64,000 nt of DNA from Eledone cirrhosa (GCA_964016885.1 OZ024743.1:177074074-177138073), one strand, 5' to 3'; positions 1 to 11,866 are shown, numbered from the stretch's first letter. A program made the numbers and translations. The notes: generated by a model from the letters alone, not told the origin.

Positions 1-209
1 GGGGACAAATACAAAGGGGGAAGTTTACATACAATAAAAACGTGTAAAATGTTATCACAAATGGAATTTAAAAAGTTAGTCGATTTTCCCCAATAGGGGG
101 AGACAGTTTATATGGGTAACACACACCCCCGAAAAAAAAATGTGCAACCCTCAACTCCAGGAGTACGAAGAGTTTGTACTCCTTTCCTCTCCTCCTCCTT
201 TTCCTCAAC

Positions 210-2513
210 CTACAGGCTGATATAGAGAGAAGGCCCATTCACTCGGGCCATTCTCGCCACTTTCACCCACCTTTCACAAAACTTGCTGGGGTACAGCACC
301 TCTCTCTCCATCCTGATTCTTCTTCCAAAGTGGTATTTGAAAAAAAGAATCAGTTGTTGGCCGGAGAGAAAGGTGTCTGACCTCAGCCCTTTCAACCTTG
401 TCCACCATACAACCTCTTTCGCCATAGCTATCACACAAAGGAAAACCGCCTCTCCTTCGTTTTTGAAGGAGGGTGGCGGTTTGATCATGACAGGGATGCC
501 CTGCAATAGCTCCAGCTTCCGCAGTAGTGGCTCGAGAGTCAGTACGTACAGAAGGGAGGAGAGAGGGCATCCCTGTCGAATGGATCGCGTAATATGGAAC
601 GGCTCCGAGAGGTAGCCGTTCACCTTGACCCTTGAGCAGATGTTGCTATTGTGCATTGCAGCAATCCAGCCCCTGAACACGGGTCCGAAGCCTGCCGCCT
701 CGAGCACCGCATCCAGGTAACGATGGTCAACCCTATCGAAAGCCTTAGACTGATCCAAGTTGATCAGGGCCCCACCGAAGCCGGGTTTACACCCTACCCT
801 CTCTATGATGTATCGCATAAGGTGGAGGTTGTCGTGTATGGACCTGGTCGGGATTGCGCATGTCTGCGCTTCTCCCACCAGTTTCTCGACGACAAGCGCC
901 AGCCTCTTTGCCAACACCTTGGCCAAAATCTGTAACTCTGTGTTTAGCAGAGTTATGGGCCGGAAGTTGCCTATGTCATCCCCCTTATTCTCGTCCTTCC
1001 TGATTAGTGTGACCACGCCCCTGGTTACAGAACTGGGAATTCTCCCATTCTGTTGCCAGTTGCAGTAGACCGCTTGCAGGAGACCGGAGAATAGGTCCGG
1101 CATTGCTACGTAAAATTCGTAGGGTAGACCGTCGAGACCTGGAGATTTGCGTTTGCCGCATTGGCTCAGCGCGTCCCCTATCTCAGTGGCTGAAATCGGC
1201 TTTTCGCAGAACTTTGCCTCGCTGTCTGAGAGTCGCGGTAGGCCGTCGAGGTATGGACCGAAATCCATAGCCCCTCCCGGCGCGTGCCCCGCCCGAACAG
1301 CCGAGCAAAGTGCCGCTGAAAATCCGCACACATCTGCTTCGGCTCACGTAACACGCGTCCGTTTTGGTCCTTCAAAGACCGAATCGTGGACTTGTTGCCA
1401 CTTTTTGCCTCCGTCACTCGGGCCCAGCTAACAGCTTTGGCTCCCTCGTTTCCCAGAGCACGTATTTTGCTTCTGACAAACAGCCCTCGTGCTTTGCGTC
1501 GAAGAACTGGTCCAAGGCCGTTCTCGTTGCTAGCACGCTGGCTACGTTGCCACTTCTAATTGCCTCTTCTACTTTATCTACCAGTTCCTTCTCGGTTCTA
1601 TTTCTATCTAACGCTAATTCTTTACTAAAAACTATCGAGTCTAATCTAACTGCCCTCTTGAGAGAGTACCACCATCTGTTGTTGACAATGGCCCCTGTCA
1701 AGTGCTGTTTAACTAAAGTCCTAATCCGTCTACTGTAGGCTTTGCTTGTCGGTAACGACAAGTTCAGCTTCCAGTAGCCGGGTCCTTGTCTATGGGTTCT
1801 ATCAAGGTTGGCCATGCAGGTCACTAGTTTGTGATCTGAATAGGCAACCATGAACATTTGTGGACAGCTTAACATGTCCCTATCCTTATTTCTAACTAGA
1901 ACCCTATCTAGGTACGATCTAGATGTTCCGCTACGATTACTCCACGTCCACAGTGGCACAGTCGGAAAATCTAGTCGATATCTATCGGCCAGGTCAAATC
2001 GGTCGATTAACTGTTTGAGGCTGTTACACCCCCCCCTTTATCGGGACATACTCCCACATAGTCCCAACGTGCATCTAGGATTCCATTCCAGTCCCCCACT
2101 AAAAGCAAGGAGCGGGACGTTCCCAGAAAAGTCTCTAGACGTTTGAAGAAGTCTGGCCGCGGTGTCCCGGATGGGGCATATGCGGCCACCAGCCTGAAGG
2201 CTCCACCTTCACTACCGTCAATGTCTAGGACCACCAGTCGACCCTCCGGGTCCAGATGTACCGTCTGTGTTACGAGGCCCAGGTGTTTCCACAGCAAAAC
2301 GGCAACTCCGCCCCCACCCCCCGGTTGACAGAGAGATGCGTAGATCTCAAAGTCATCGAAGATGGGGGCCAGCTGTCGCTCGCCGTGGATCCTGGACTCG
2401 CAAATGGCTACCACATCCATACTGTGCGACCTGAGGTCGTTTAAGAGTTTGCCCTGTTTCCAGGGCATCCCCAGGCCGCGTACGTTCACACATACAACTC
2501 TTACATTGGCCAT
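210..2513 (-). pseudogene. LINE A ORF2, broken: endonuclease plus partial reverse transcriptase
   Basis: It begins MANVRVVCVNVRGLG (APE-type endonuclease, catalytic Asn), then ICESRI (catalytic Glu), VGDWNGILD and YSDHKLVTC. The reading is broken near 1960-2007 and near 1414 and 1178-1331. The RT part keeps FRPITLLNTELQILAK, INLDQSKAFDRVDH and RQGCPLSS. At LELLQGIP it then jumps in frame to MIKPPPSFKNEGEAVFLC, the far C-terminus. The YADD catalytic motif, RT motifs D/E and the CPRC zinc-like motif are all lost, so the product cannot be a working polymerase. Confidence 0.85.
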
Positions 2514-2812
2514 GTTGGTGCTGAAAAGTTAAAAGAGGAAAAGAGATCACTCACCCTTCGCCACCTGGGGACCAGGCCGCACGATTTCCATGGGGGTGTT
2601 GGAGGGGTTGTCTGGATGGGTGGTGGTTTCCGGCGGGGTGGGGATGCAGATGTTTGATGGGGTGGGGTCTGGTGGGATGGGGGTGTCTGGGGTGGGGAGG
2701 CATTTGAGAAGGACGCGGTTGAGTGGTTTCACGCAGGAATTACCCACATCCTTCTCAAATGTTTCTTTTAGGGACCTATAAGTTTGTATAGGGACCCTAA
2801 TCAGTTTTAGGT

Positions 2813-4357
2813 TCAGTTTTTTGCTATTTTTAATAGAGTGGGCGAAAGTTTTCCCTTCGGTGAAAACCGAAGGAGGTTCGTGATTGTCTCCATTAGTGTT
2901 TTGTTTTCGGTGTTTATGTAAGTGTAAGTGTAATTTTCTTGTGTTGTGTTTGTTTTTGTCTGTAGTTCTTGTGTGTGCTTTCGTTTTGTTGTAGGTATTT
3001 TGTTTTCAGGAGGTGGGGGTTTTGTTTGTGATGTTTTTGTTGTTTGTGTTGGTGGTGGTATGTTTGTGGTAGTGTTTGCTGGTTTTTTGCTTTTGTGATG
3101 TCTTTTCTTTCTTTTCGAGCGATGGGGTTCTCCCTCGTCTTCACTGGGTGATGGCGAGATAGCCTCATCTGTTGTATCGTCTGTGTGATTGGGGAGGGGT
3201 ATGTCTTGGGGAGCTGTTGTGTCTGTATGTGATTTTGCAGTGGTTTTAGGTGGAGTGGGGTTGGGTGGGACTGTGTTTGTTGTGGTTATTTTTGTGTGTT
3301 GGTGTTGTTGTTGTTGTGGTGGTGTTGGTGGTTGTGTTGTTTTGATGGGTGTCGGCAGAAGAGCCTTTTTTTGGTTCATTAGTTTAGGACAGGAAGCCCT
3401 CAGGTGACCCCTGCTAAAGCAATGGTAACATGAAGGCCGCCTACCCTCAAACGAAAGGTTTATGTAGGTGAGTCCGTCCAGGAGTACACGCTGTGGGATC
3501 ATAGCTATTCGCTCTGGGCTCATTTGCACCAGAACTTCAATGCTAGTCCCATTGAATACATCTCTGGGGGACTTTCCTACTGACAGTATTCTGTCTTCAT
3601 CAAAATTGATGAAGCCACACAGTATCCACCATATGTTCACCTTTGGTGTGACACTTGTGATTCTGATCTTTTGTGTCCTTTTTCCCATGTATGTAGGGAA
3701 AAAGGTGTACAGGTTGGATACAATTGGCGACACAGAGTAATTTTGGGCCGTCAATTGATCCTTCATGAGTACCGAAATACTCCCAAAAAGTTTGCTTCTT
3801 TGAATGAATGCAATATCATTCATTGAATTTTTGAAAACCAGTTCAATTTCTTTCTGTGACAATTGGACTGGTTTTCGGGTAGAATTGGAAACTGTCCTAA
3901 AAACTATCGTTTTGAGAGCAGTTTCCTTGCGAATTTCTACCGGAGAATTGATGCTGAAAGCACCATTTTTATCGAAAGTGACATATCTCTTAGCGTCCTT
4001 TAAAAGTTGTTCAGCATTTGTTATGTCGAGATATATCAATTCTTCTTTCTTTTGAACTTTCTCTGCAAAGGAGATTTTTGGTTTCTTTGTGGAATCCGTA
4101 TTGGTGGTGTTGTCATTATTGTTGTTATTGTTGTTGTTATTCTTGTTGTCACCGATGTTGGTATCATCCGTATTTTCCTTGGTGTTGTTGTTGTCTTTGA
4201 TGCTGGTGTTATTGGCGTTGTCTTTATTTTTTTCTTTGTTGTTGTTATCATTGTTGCTTTTATCATCATTATTGGTTTTGCTGTTATTTTTGTTGTCATT
4301 GAACTGTTTGGTGTCATTTGTGTTGTTTGGATATGAATTCGTTTTTTTTATTTTCAT
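2813..4357 (-). CDS. LINE A ORF1 protein, CCHC nucleic-acid-binding (514 aa)
   Basis: An uninterrupted frame. Residues about 1-95 are very Asn-rich with Lys, Thr and Asp. Next comes a conserved region (SFAEKVQKKEELIYLDITNA...). A CCHC knuckle CYHCFSRGHLRASC lies near residue 310, followed by a Pro/Thr/Gln/Lys-rich tail ending LLKIAKN. By analogy with Tx1/L1 ORF1 proteins it would bind element RNA. It lies about 300 bases upstream of ORF2 on the same strand. Transcription cannot be judged. Confidence 0.75.
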   Translation of the reverse strand: MKIKKTNSYPNNTNDTKQFNDNKNNSKTNNDDKSNNDNNNKEKNKDNANNTSIKDNNNTKENTDDTNIGDNKNNNNNNNNNDNTTNTDSTKKPKISFAEKVQKKEELIYLDITNAEQLLKDAKRYVTFDKNGAFSINSPVEIRKETALKTIVFRTVSNSTRKPVQLSQKEIELVFKNSMNDIAFIQRSKLFGSISVLMKDQLTAQNYSVSPIVSNLYTFFPTYMGKRTQKIRITSVTPKVNIWWILCGFINFDEDRILSVGKSPRDVFNGTSIEVLVQMSPERIAMIPQRVLLDGLTYINLSFEGRRPSCYHCFSRGHLRASCPKLMNQKKALLPTPIKTTQPPTPPQQQQHQHTKITTTNTVPPNPTPPKTTAKSHTDTTAPQDIPLPNHTDDTTDEAISPSPSEDEGEPHRSKRKKRHHKSKKPANTTTNIPPPTQTTKTSQTKPPPPENKIPTTKRKHTQELQTKTNTTQENYTYTYINTENKTLMETITNLLRFSPKGKLSPTLLKIAKN

Positions 4358-4681
4358 TTTGTCTTTCCATCTCTATAGTATCTAGTAAAGAAGACGTTGT
4401 TGACTGCGAGCTTGGTAGTCTTACCGCCTCTCCACCACCATTATCGTTGGATGCAGCGTTCATAACGTAATCAAAATTTTACAATATTTTTTTCAAAGAT
4501 TCGATGGAGAAAAATTTTTTACATGGATATTCCGCCCCTGTAGGGGCGAAAATGAGTTGACCCACCACCTGAAGGTCCAGACGGGTGGTCAAGTTACACA
4601 ATGATATAAAATTTAACTAAAAACTCACGTTTTTTTCTTACATAAATTAACGGAAACTTCTCCGCGAAGTTACACACGTCT

Positions 4682-4722
4682 GATAGAGAGAGAGATAGAT
4701 AGATAGATAGATAGATAGATAT
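4682..4722. repeat. (GATA)n between LINE A and fragment A'
   Basis: About 40 bases of gata with a few gaga units. It separates the 5' end of LINE A from the 3' end of the next, truncated copy. Confidence 0.9.
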
Positions 4723-4976
4723 ATTTCTTTATTAGCCACAGGGGCACAAAAGAAGGGGACAAATACAAAGGGGGAAGTTTACATACAATAAAAACGTGTA
4801 AAATGTTATCACAGATGGAATTTAAAAGTTAGTCGATTTTCCCCAATAGAGGGAGACAGTTTATATGGGTAACACATACCCCCGAAAAAAATGTGCAACC
4901 CTCATCTCCAGGAGTACGAAGAGCTTGTACTCCTTTCCTCTCCTCCTCCTTTTCCTCAATCTACAGGCTGATATAG

Positions 4977-4978
<2 letters not shown>
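4723..4978 (-). mobile_element. LINE A' : 3' UTR-only fragment of the same LINE
   Basis: About 255 bases nearly identical to the 3' end of LINE A (agccacaggggcac, then the cccccgaaaaa and tgtgcaaccctc segments). It stops just after the ORF2 stop region at 'ctgatataga', where it runs straight into (GATA)n. It is a severely 5'-truncated insertion; the truncation point shares 'atagaga' with the flanking repeat. Confidence 0.85.

Positions 4979-5025
<47 letters not shown>
4977..5025. repeat. (GATA)n between A' and LINE B
   Basis: About twelve gata units. The 3' end of LINE B starts immediately after it. Confidence 0.9.
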
Positions 5026-5285
5026 TGTTTCTTTTATTTGCCACCAGGGTATCAAAAGTGGGACAAGTACAATGGGGGGAGTTTACAAAACAAAGCGTCC
5101 TCAATAAGGAGGAGGCAATAACAAAATATAAAAATAAAATAAAATATAACAGAATAAAATTTATAACAAAATCCTCAATAGAGAGGCGCCTTGGGGGGTC
5201 GCACACACCCCCGAAAAAAAGTGTGCAACCCTTTTCCTCAGGAGCACAGAGAAGGGGTGCTCCCTTGGTCTTTCATCTTCCTCAC

Positions 5286-8200
5286 CTATAGTCTGATGTA
5301 GAGTGAAGGCCCATTCACACGGGCCATTCTCGCCACTTTCACCCATCTTTCATAAAAACGGCTGGGGTGCAGCACCTCTCTCTCCATCCTGATCCTTCTT
5401 CCGAAATAATATCGGAAGAAACGGACCAGTTGTTGGCCAGAGAGAAAGGTGTCTGACCTCAGTCCTTTCAGACGCATCCACCATACAACCTCTTTCGCCA
5501 TGGCTATTACGCACAGAAACACCGCCTCTTCTTCGTTTTTGAAGAGGGGAGGCGGCTTGATCGTTACAATAGACTCGGTGGTCAACCGGATCGGTCCCAC
5601 CCTTGACAGCAGTTGTTCGACATAGCCCCACAGATCGGTAATGCCCGAGCAGTGTACCAATGCATGTGCAACGGTTTCCTCGTTGCACACGCATCTGGGA
5701 CAGATCTTTTTCGAGGGGTCCCTACCCGGGCGCCCGTGTCTGTAGAGCCTTTCTCGAACGGACAGAGCCCTTCTGTAACATTGCCAGGCCACGGACATCT
5801 GGAAGTTATCCATGGGTCCCGGGCTGAATGTCCTCCCGAACAGGTTGGCCAGTTCGTCTTCCTCCATGCCTAGGGCTTCTCCGAGGGCGTCGTCGCACCT
5901 AACCACCAGCCCTCTATAGAATGACGAGGTGGATTCTCCACTGAGAGCCGGGTCCGCCTGCCAGAGAGCCGTGAGCGCCTGGGCACACGCGGTGTGCCAG
6001 GCGCCCAGTTTTCTCGGTCTTTGCTTGACCCAGGATTGCAGCTCGGTGAGTGAGACGAGTCTGGGAAAGGCTCGCCTCACAAACGGGGCCCACACCGGTT
6101 GACCGGAGAGGAATACCTGAAGGTGCCGTAGCCTTAATGCGTGTTTACGTATCATTAGCCACGGCATCCCCAGCCCTCCTTTCGAAGGGTGTTGACAGCA
6201 GATGGATCTCCTCACCATAGGAGCCTGCTTTTTCCAAAGGAATTGGAAGAGTGCGCGCTCCATTTTGGCGAGCGTTTCCCTTGGGCAAGGCACAACGGTC
6301 AAGCGGTAGTAGATGACGGACGCTATATAAGTGTTCGCCACCTCCGCCCGACCTTTCAGGGACAGTTTGCACTCAGCCCACTTCTGGGTCAGTGCAAACA
6401 CCCTGTTCGTTATCTCACCCCAGTTCTTCTCCACCTGGAGGTCTGGTCCCTCCGTCCAGCACCCGACGACGCCATCGGAGGGCATCGATCTGCCCCTCCA
6501 CGTGCCGAGTTGCAGACCGATCGACTTGTCCCGGTTCAGCTTAGCCCCTGTAAACCTTTCGTACTCCTCCAGTAAGGTGCCGATCGCCCCGATTTCCGAG
6601 GCCATCAACACCATTACTGTTACGTCATCGGCGTAGGCTGACACCGCTTTCCGCAATCCCGGTTCCAACGGGATGCCCTGCAACAACTCCAACTTCCGCA
6701 GCAGTGGCTCTAGAGTCATTACATACAGAAGGGAGGAGAGAGGGCACCCCTGACGGATGGACCGCGCGATTTCGAACAGCTCCGAGAGGTCGCCGTTCAC
6801 CTTGACACTAGAGCAGATGCGGCTGCTGTGCATGGCATTGATCCAGCCCCTGAAAACGGGTCCGAAGCCTGCTGCCGCTAGCACCGCATCCAGGTAACCA
6901 TGGTCGACCCTATCGAATGCCTTAGATTGATCCAAGTTGATCAGGGCCCCACCAAAGCCGGGTTCGTTCCCAACCCTCTCTATGATGTATCGCATGAGGT
7001 GGAGGTTGTCGTGGATGGACCTGGACGGGATAGCACATGTATGCGCATCTCCCACCAGGTTATCCACGACAAGCGCCAACCTCTTTGCTAGCACCTTGGC
7101 CAAAATCTGTAACTCTGTATTTAGCAGAGTTATGGGCCTGAAATTATTTATATCGTCCCCCTCGTTCTCGTCCTTCCTCACTAGCGTGACTACGCCCTTG
7201 GGTACAGCACAGGGAATTCTCCCGTTCTGTTGCCAGTTGCAGTAGACCGCCTCGAGGAGATCGGGGAACAAGTCCGGCATAGCTAGATATAGTTCGTATG
7301 GAAGACCATCGAGACCCGGGGATTTGCGTTTGCCGCATTGGCTCAGCACGTCCTCTATCTCAGCGGCTGAAATCGGCTCCTCGCAGGACTTCGCCTCCCT
7401 GTCCGAGAGACGCGTCAGGCCGTCGAGGTATGGACCGAAGTCTACATCCCCAACCGGCTCCCCGCCCCTTCCGAACAATCCGGCAAAGTGCTTTTGAAAA
7501 GTCTCGCACATCTGCTTAGGTTCAAGGATCACCCATCCATCCTGGTCTCGCAAAGACCGAATAGTGGATCTGCTCCCTCTTTTGGCTTCTGTCACACGGG
7601 CCCAGCTAACAGCTTTGGTCCCCTCGTTTCCCAGAGCACGTATTTTGTTTCGGACGATGCAGCCTTCGTGTTTCGCATCGAAGAACTGGCCCAGGGCCGT
7701 TCTCGACGCTAGCACTCTGGCCACGTCGCCGCTTCTAATTGCCTCTTCTACACTATCTACCAACTCCCTTTCCTTCCTATTTCTATTTGCGGCTAACTCC
7801 TTACTAAATTCTATAGAGACTACTCTAATCTCTCTTTTGAGAGATCCCCACCACCTGCTGTTGACGATGGCGCCCATCAACCGCTCCTTAAATAAAGTGC
7901 TAATCCGGTCCCTGTAAGCCTTACTTGCCGGTAAGGACAAGTTGAGCTTCCAGTAACCGGGTCCCTGTCTATGAGTTCTGTCAAGGTTGACCATGCAGGT
8001 CACTAACTTGTGGTCTGAATAGCCAACTATGCGCATTTTTGGACAACTTAAAAAGTCCTTATCCTTAATTCTAACGAAGAACCTATCTAGGTACGACCTA
8101 GATGATCCGCTACGATTTGCCCAAGTCCAGGTTGGCACAGTCGGAAAATCTAGTCGATATCTATCGGCCAGGTCAAATTGACCGATTAACCCTTTGAGGC

Positions 8201-8690
8201 TATTACACCCCTCTCTATCGGGACAGGCCCCTACGTAGTCCCAGCGTGCATCTAGGATACCATTCCAGTCCCCCACTAATAGCAAGGAGCGGGACGTCCC
8301 TAGAAAAGTCTCCAGACGATGGAAGAAGTCCGGCCGCATTGATCCGAAAGGGCCGTATGCGGCTACCAACCTAAACACTCCGCCTTTACCACTGTCAAGG
8401 TCCAGAACCACTAGTCGACCCTCCGGGTCCAAATGTACCATCTGTGTTGCGAGAACCAGATGTTTTTGCAGCAGAACGACAACCCTACCCCCACCTCCGG
8501 GCTGACAGAAAGATGCGTGCATCTCAAAGACATCAAAGGTGGGGGCCAGCTGTCGCACGTTGCTGATCCGGGCCTCGCAAATAACCATCACATCTATACG
8601 TTGTGACCTGAGGTCATTTAGAAGCATTGCTTACTTCCAAGTTGAGCCCAGGCCACGCGCATTTAAACAGCCTACTCTTAGCATGGCCAT
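5286..8690 (-). pseudogene. LINE B ORF2: APE endonuclease, reverse transcriptase and Cys/His tail, one nonsense codon
   Basis: Read from ATG 8690 the frame is open for 1134 codons except for TAA at codon 20 (8633-8631); after it 1113 residues are uninterrupted. Endonuclease: CLNARGLG, ICEARI, VGDWNGILD, YLDRFFVR, YSDHKLVTC. RT: FRPITLLNTELQILAK, INLDQSKAFDRVDH, RQGCPLSS, YADD, LNRDKSIGLQLGTW. Near the C-terminus CPRCVCNEETVAHALVHC is a Cys/His motif. Motif order and the wording of the RT blocks fit the Tx1/L1 group. It would nick DNA and copy the element RNA at the nick. The most complete ORF2 in the window. Confidence 0.88.
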
Positions 8691-8892
8691 GTTGGTGGTG
8701 AAGAGAAAAGGCACTTACCTCTCTGCGTCCCGGGTATCGGGCTGCACAATTTCCATTAGGATGGGGGATGGGTTGTTGGGTGGGGTGGTGGTTTGTGGAG
8801 GTGTAGGGGCATCAGTGTGTTGTGTGGTTGGGGAGTTTGGAGTTGTGTGGGTGTTTGGGGAGGGGGTGGGGTAGTTTTTTAGGAGGACGTGG

Positions 8893-10507
8893 TTAATGGA
8901 CCCGACGCAGGGGGGGACTCACGTCCTCTTTAAAGTTGTTTTTTAAAGTTTTATAGGTGTCCTGTGGGGCCTTAATCATTTTGAGGTGGGGAAAATCTCC
9001 TGCCTGGGTGATGTTAGGCCCTTGGGTTTTTATTAGATTGTTGTTGTACACAATGTTTAACAGTTTTTTGTTTCTTGTGTTTATGTATATGTATGCATGT
9101 TTTTGTTTTTGTGTGGTGTTTTTTGTTTGCTGTTGTTGTGAGCTCTTTTGTGTTGGTGTCAGTGTTATGTTTTGGGGAGGGGTTGTTTTCATTTGTGTCT
9201 GAGGTGTGTTTTCTTTTTTTTCTTTTGATTGTGTGGAAGTGTTCCTCCTCGTCTGACGACGAACTAGGGTCATCTTCCGCGTTGGAGGGCAGGAGTATAT
9301 TTTCGGGTTGTGTTTGCGGTGCGGGTGTTTTGGAAATTGTTTTTTTTTTTTGAGTGGGGGAGATGGGTTGGACATTGTTTTGTTTTGGTTTGAGCTGTGG
9401 TGGTTGTTTTTGTAGTGGGAGTTGTGGTGATTGTGTTGGTTGTGCAGTTGTTGGTGGTGTAGGCAGGATTGGGGTTTTCTTATTAAGTTCGGGACAGACA
9501 GCCCTCAGGTGACCTCTGGTTCCGCAGAGGTAACACGAGGGCCGCCTACCCTTAACGGTAATGTTGATGAAAGTTTGATCATCCAGTATGACGCGTTCAG
9601 GGATCTGGGCGATCCTTTCGGGCCTCATTTGAACTACAAGTTCGAGGCTCGTTCCACTGAACGCGTCACCCGATGCCTTTCCCATGGACACCAGCGTGTC
9701 ATCCTCCAGGTCCAGGAAATCTGTCAAAACCCACCATATGTCCATAATCGGCAGAATGGTGTGGATTTTTATTTTTTGTGTTCTTCTACCCATGTACGTA
9801 GGGTAGAAGGTGTATGCGGTGGATGTGATTGGTTTGATGGACAGTTTCACTGCTGTGTCCCTGTCCTTCATGAGAATGGATAGACTCCCGTAGAGTCTAT
9901 CCTTCTGAATGAAGGTGATGTCCTTCATGGCGTCTTTTAAAACCAGCTCTATCTCACTCTGTGATGGTTGAGCTGGTTTTTGCTTTTATTCGAGATTGTC
10001 CTAAACATGAATGTGTTTAGGAGTCTCTGGCTTTTTAGTTCCGGGGGGAGGGGGGGAATGGATCGTGAATGAACCATTTTCCCCGTACACTATATATTTT
10101 TTGGCATCTGCCAGTAGCTCCTTCGCTTTGGTTATATCTACTGGCAGATAGTCGAGGGTTTTCCTTGCCGTCTCGGCGAAGGAGAAATTTTTTTTGTTTG
10201 TGTTGCTGTTGTAGTTGGTGGTGTTGTTATCATTGTTGTTGTTATCACAGTTATTGGTCTTGTTGTTGTTGTTATTGTTATTGGTGTTGTTTTCGTCCGT
10301 CGCATTGTTGTTGTTGTTGCCGCTGGTTCTTTGGTTTGTTGCCATGGCAACGTCAAGTTGTCGGTCAACAGGTGGAGAAAATCCTTCCTCGGGCTGACCT
10401 TTCTTTTTGACCTCTGCTACTGTGACAGTGGCAGGGGGAAGCTGTAAGCTTATCTTACCCTTTCCTCCTTCGAATTTTGGTGAAGATGCTTCAGCCATTT
10501 TTATCAA
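8893..10507 (-). pseudogene. LINE B ORF1, frameshifted CCHC protein
   Basis: The N-terminal part (10507-10001) is Asn/Thr-rich and contains FSFAETARKTLDYLPVDITKAKELL. The central part (9928-9014) contains CYLCGTRGHLRAVC, the CCHC knuckle. The C-terminal tail continues in another frame (to 8893). At least two frame changes, near 9930-10000 and near 9010-9370, separate the parts. Confidence 0.78.
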
Positions 10508-10711
10508 AATAGGATTTTTCGAAATTTTTCGAAAGATTAAATTTTTACAACACTATTTCGCCTAAAGGCGTAGAATATTTTGAGAGACTGACCAGATCAA
10601 AGTTTGACCTGGCAGTCTCTCTACAAAATGGTACAAAAATGAAAGTTTACAGTTCACAATTTCCAGATAAATTTAAACGAAACTTACCGAGCGAGCTCAG
10701 CACATGTGTCT

Positions 10712-10780
10712 ATCCCAGAGATAGATAGTAACTTTCCCAGAGATAGATAGATAGATCGATAGATAGAAAGATAGATATAA
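10712..10780. repeat. Degenerate (GATA)n at the 5' end of LINE B
   Basis: gata units interrupted by gtaactttccca and by gatc/gaaa variants. The string 'cccagagatagatag' occurs twice, directly at the LINE 5' boundary. Confidence 0.8.
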
Positions 10781-10829
10781 ATATATATTCATTAATCGCC
10801 TGATGAACCTGTGACAGACAAGACCCACT

Positions 10830-10892
10830 GATATACATGCTGGAGGACTCTACCCCCATGAACAATTGGGTGAAGAAAAAATAACAACATAA
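10830..10892 (+). mobile_element. 3' end fragment of a LINE also seen at 30790-30985
   Basis: The run 'ggaggactctaccccc', then 'atgaacaattgggtgaagaaaaa', parallels the end of the LINE remnant at about 30935-30985. Too short to say more. Confidence 0.4.
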
Positions 10893-10934
10893 ACACAGAT
10901 ATGCATACACACACACATATACAAGTAAAAAGGG

Positions 10935-11225
10935 TAAATAACCCCTTCAGTCAGGAATGACCAGAGAATTTGCACCTAGCATGTTCTCTTCCAAAGAACA
11001 AATCAGGGCAAGGTTGTTTATGGAAGACCAACAGTCACCCATACATACCAGTCTTCCCTCTCCATTCCACCGATGTTGTCCAAGGGAAAGGCAAAGGCCG
11101 ATACCCGAGACATCGCAACTCATTTCTATTGCTCAAGGACACAACTCACCACCCGGTCCGATAATTGAATTCACAACCTTCCTATTGCAAGCGCAATGTT
11201 CTAACTACTAAGCTATGCACCTTCT
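10935..11225 (-). mobile_element. tRNA-derived SINE
   Basis: Read on the minus strand: 'gcatagcttagtagttagaacattg' (A-box-like) and 'ggttgtgaattcaatt' (B-box-like), then 'gaccgggtggtgagttg', as in the SINE head at 23762. The tail, ending near the stretch rich in 'gaccaacagtca', differs from the other SINEs and I do not recognise it. Confidence 0.6.
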
Positions 11226-11489
11226 CACACACATATATATATGACTTATAATTTAATCTGAATAAAATGGTGTCCCTCATCCCTTGATACCTGAAGCATG
11301 TGCTTCTTTTGCTTAATAGTTAATCCAGCCCTGATCAAGTCTATCATCAAGTGAGCACAGCTGTATTGGATTGGATACGTGTTGTATATGGGCAATGAGC
11401 AGATATCCCCAAGACCCTCATATTCAGATAGCTGGATATGGTCATGTTAGGTAATAAATATTTATCTGGTTTTTTTTTAAAGCATTTAT

Positions 11490-11590
11490 AAAAAACATCA
11501 TCATCATCATCATCCTTTAATGTCCATTTTGCATGTTAGCATGGATTAGACGTAGCAGTAGAAATCACACCTGCCACCAGCCTTTGGATT
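11490..11590 (-). mobile_element. (GAT)n-tailed LINE/SINE 3' end fragment
   Basis: The minus strand ends 'catgctaacatgcaaaatgg', then 'acattaaaggatgatgatgatg', the same 3' signature as the RTE-like LINEs here. The rest of 11225-11790 is AT-rich intron in which I see nothing else. Confidence 0.5.
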
Positions 11591-11788
11591 TGGTAAGGTG
11601 GGGGAGCAAATATTCTGGGTCAGCACTTAATTCACAATTATGCTAAGGTGGTGTTTCAGAAAAAGCATATCGCCATAAATTTTTCAAAATTTGAGGGTAC
11701 ACCATTGAAAGTTAGGGATGATTGACATCCAATGACCCTACCCCAACCCCACCCCTACTATAATGACAAACTTGCAAAAATCTTTTAC

Positions 11789-11866
11789 CTGTAAATTAGC
11801 TAACCTCGCCTGTAAACTGGTGATCTGCCGGTCACATTTTGTCCGTTCATTAATTAATGTTTCCAC
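11789..11866 (-). CDS. CCDC138: CCDC138-like coding exon 6 (residues 190-215)
   Basis: The acceptor TTTCTCAG and donor CAG|gtaaaag bound 78 nt, 26 codons in phase 0, ending QITSLQARLANLQ. No convincing following exon is visible between this one and LINE B. Confidence 0.72.

Larger units (their letters stand above)
1..4681 (-). mobile_element. LINE copy A (Tx1/L1-like, GATA-associated), internally deleted
   Basis: A two-ORF non-LTR retrotransposon running right to left. Its 5' end ends in ...cacgtct (plus strand) against (GATA)n at 4682. The window begins in its 3' UTR, about 30 bases short of the 3' end judging from the repeat of the same sequence at 4724-4754. It is shorter than B and C (about 5.7 kb) because about 1 kb of ORF2 is missing. 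Confidence 0.85.
5026..10711 (-). mobile_element. LINE copy B (Tx1/L1-like, GATA-associated), near full length
   Basis: About 5.7 kb running right to left, with a 3' UTR (5026-5285), ORF2, ORF1 and a 5' UTR ending 'gtgtct' against a degenerate (GATA)n at 10712. Both ends abut GATA repeats. ORF2 has a single premature stop; ORF1 is frameshifted. Confidence 0.85.
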
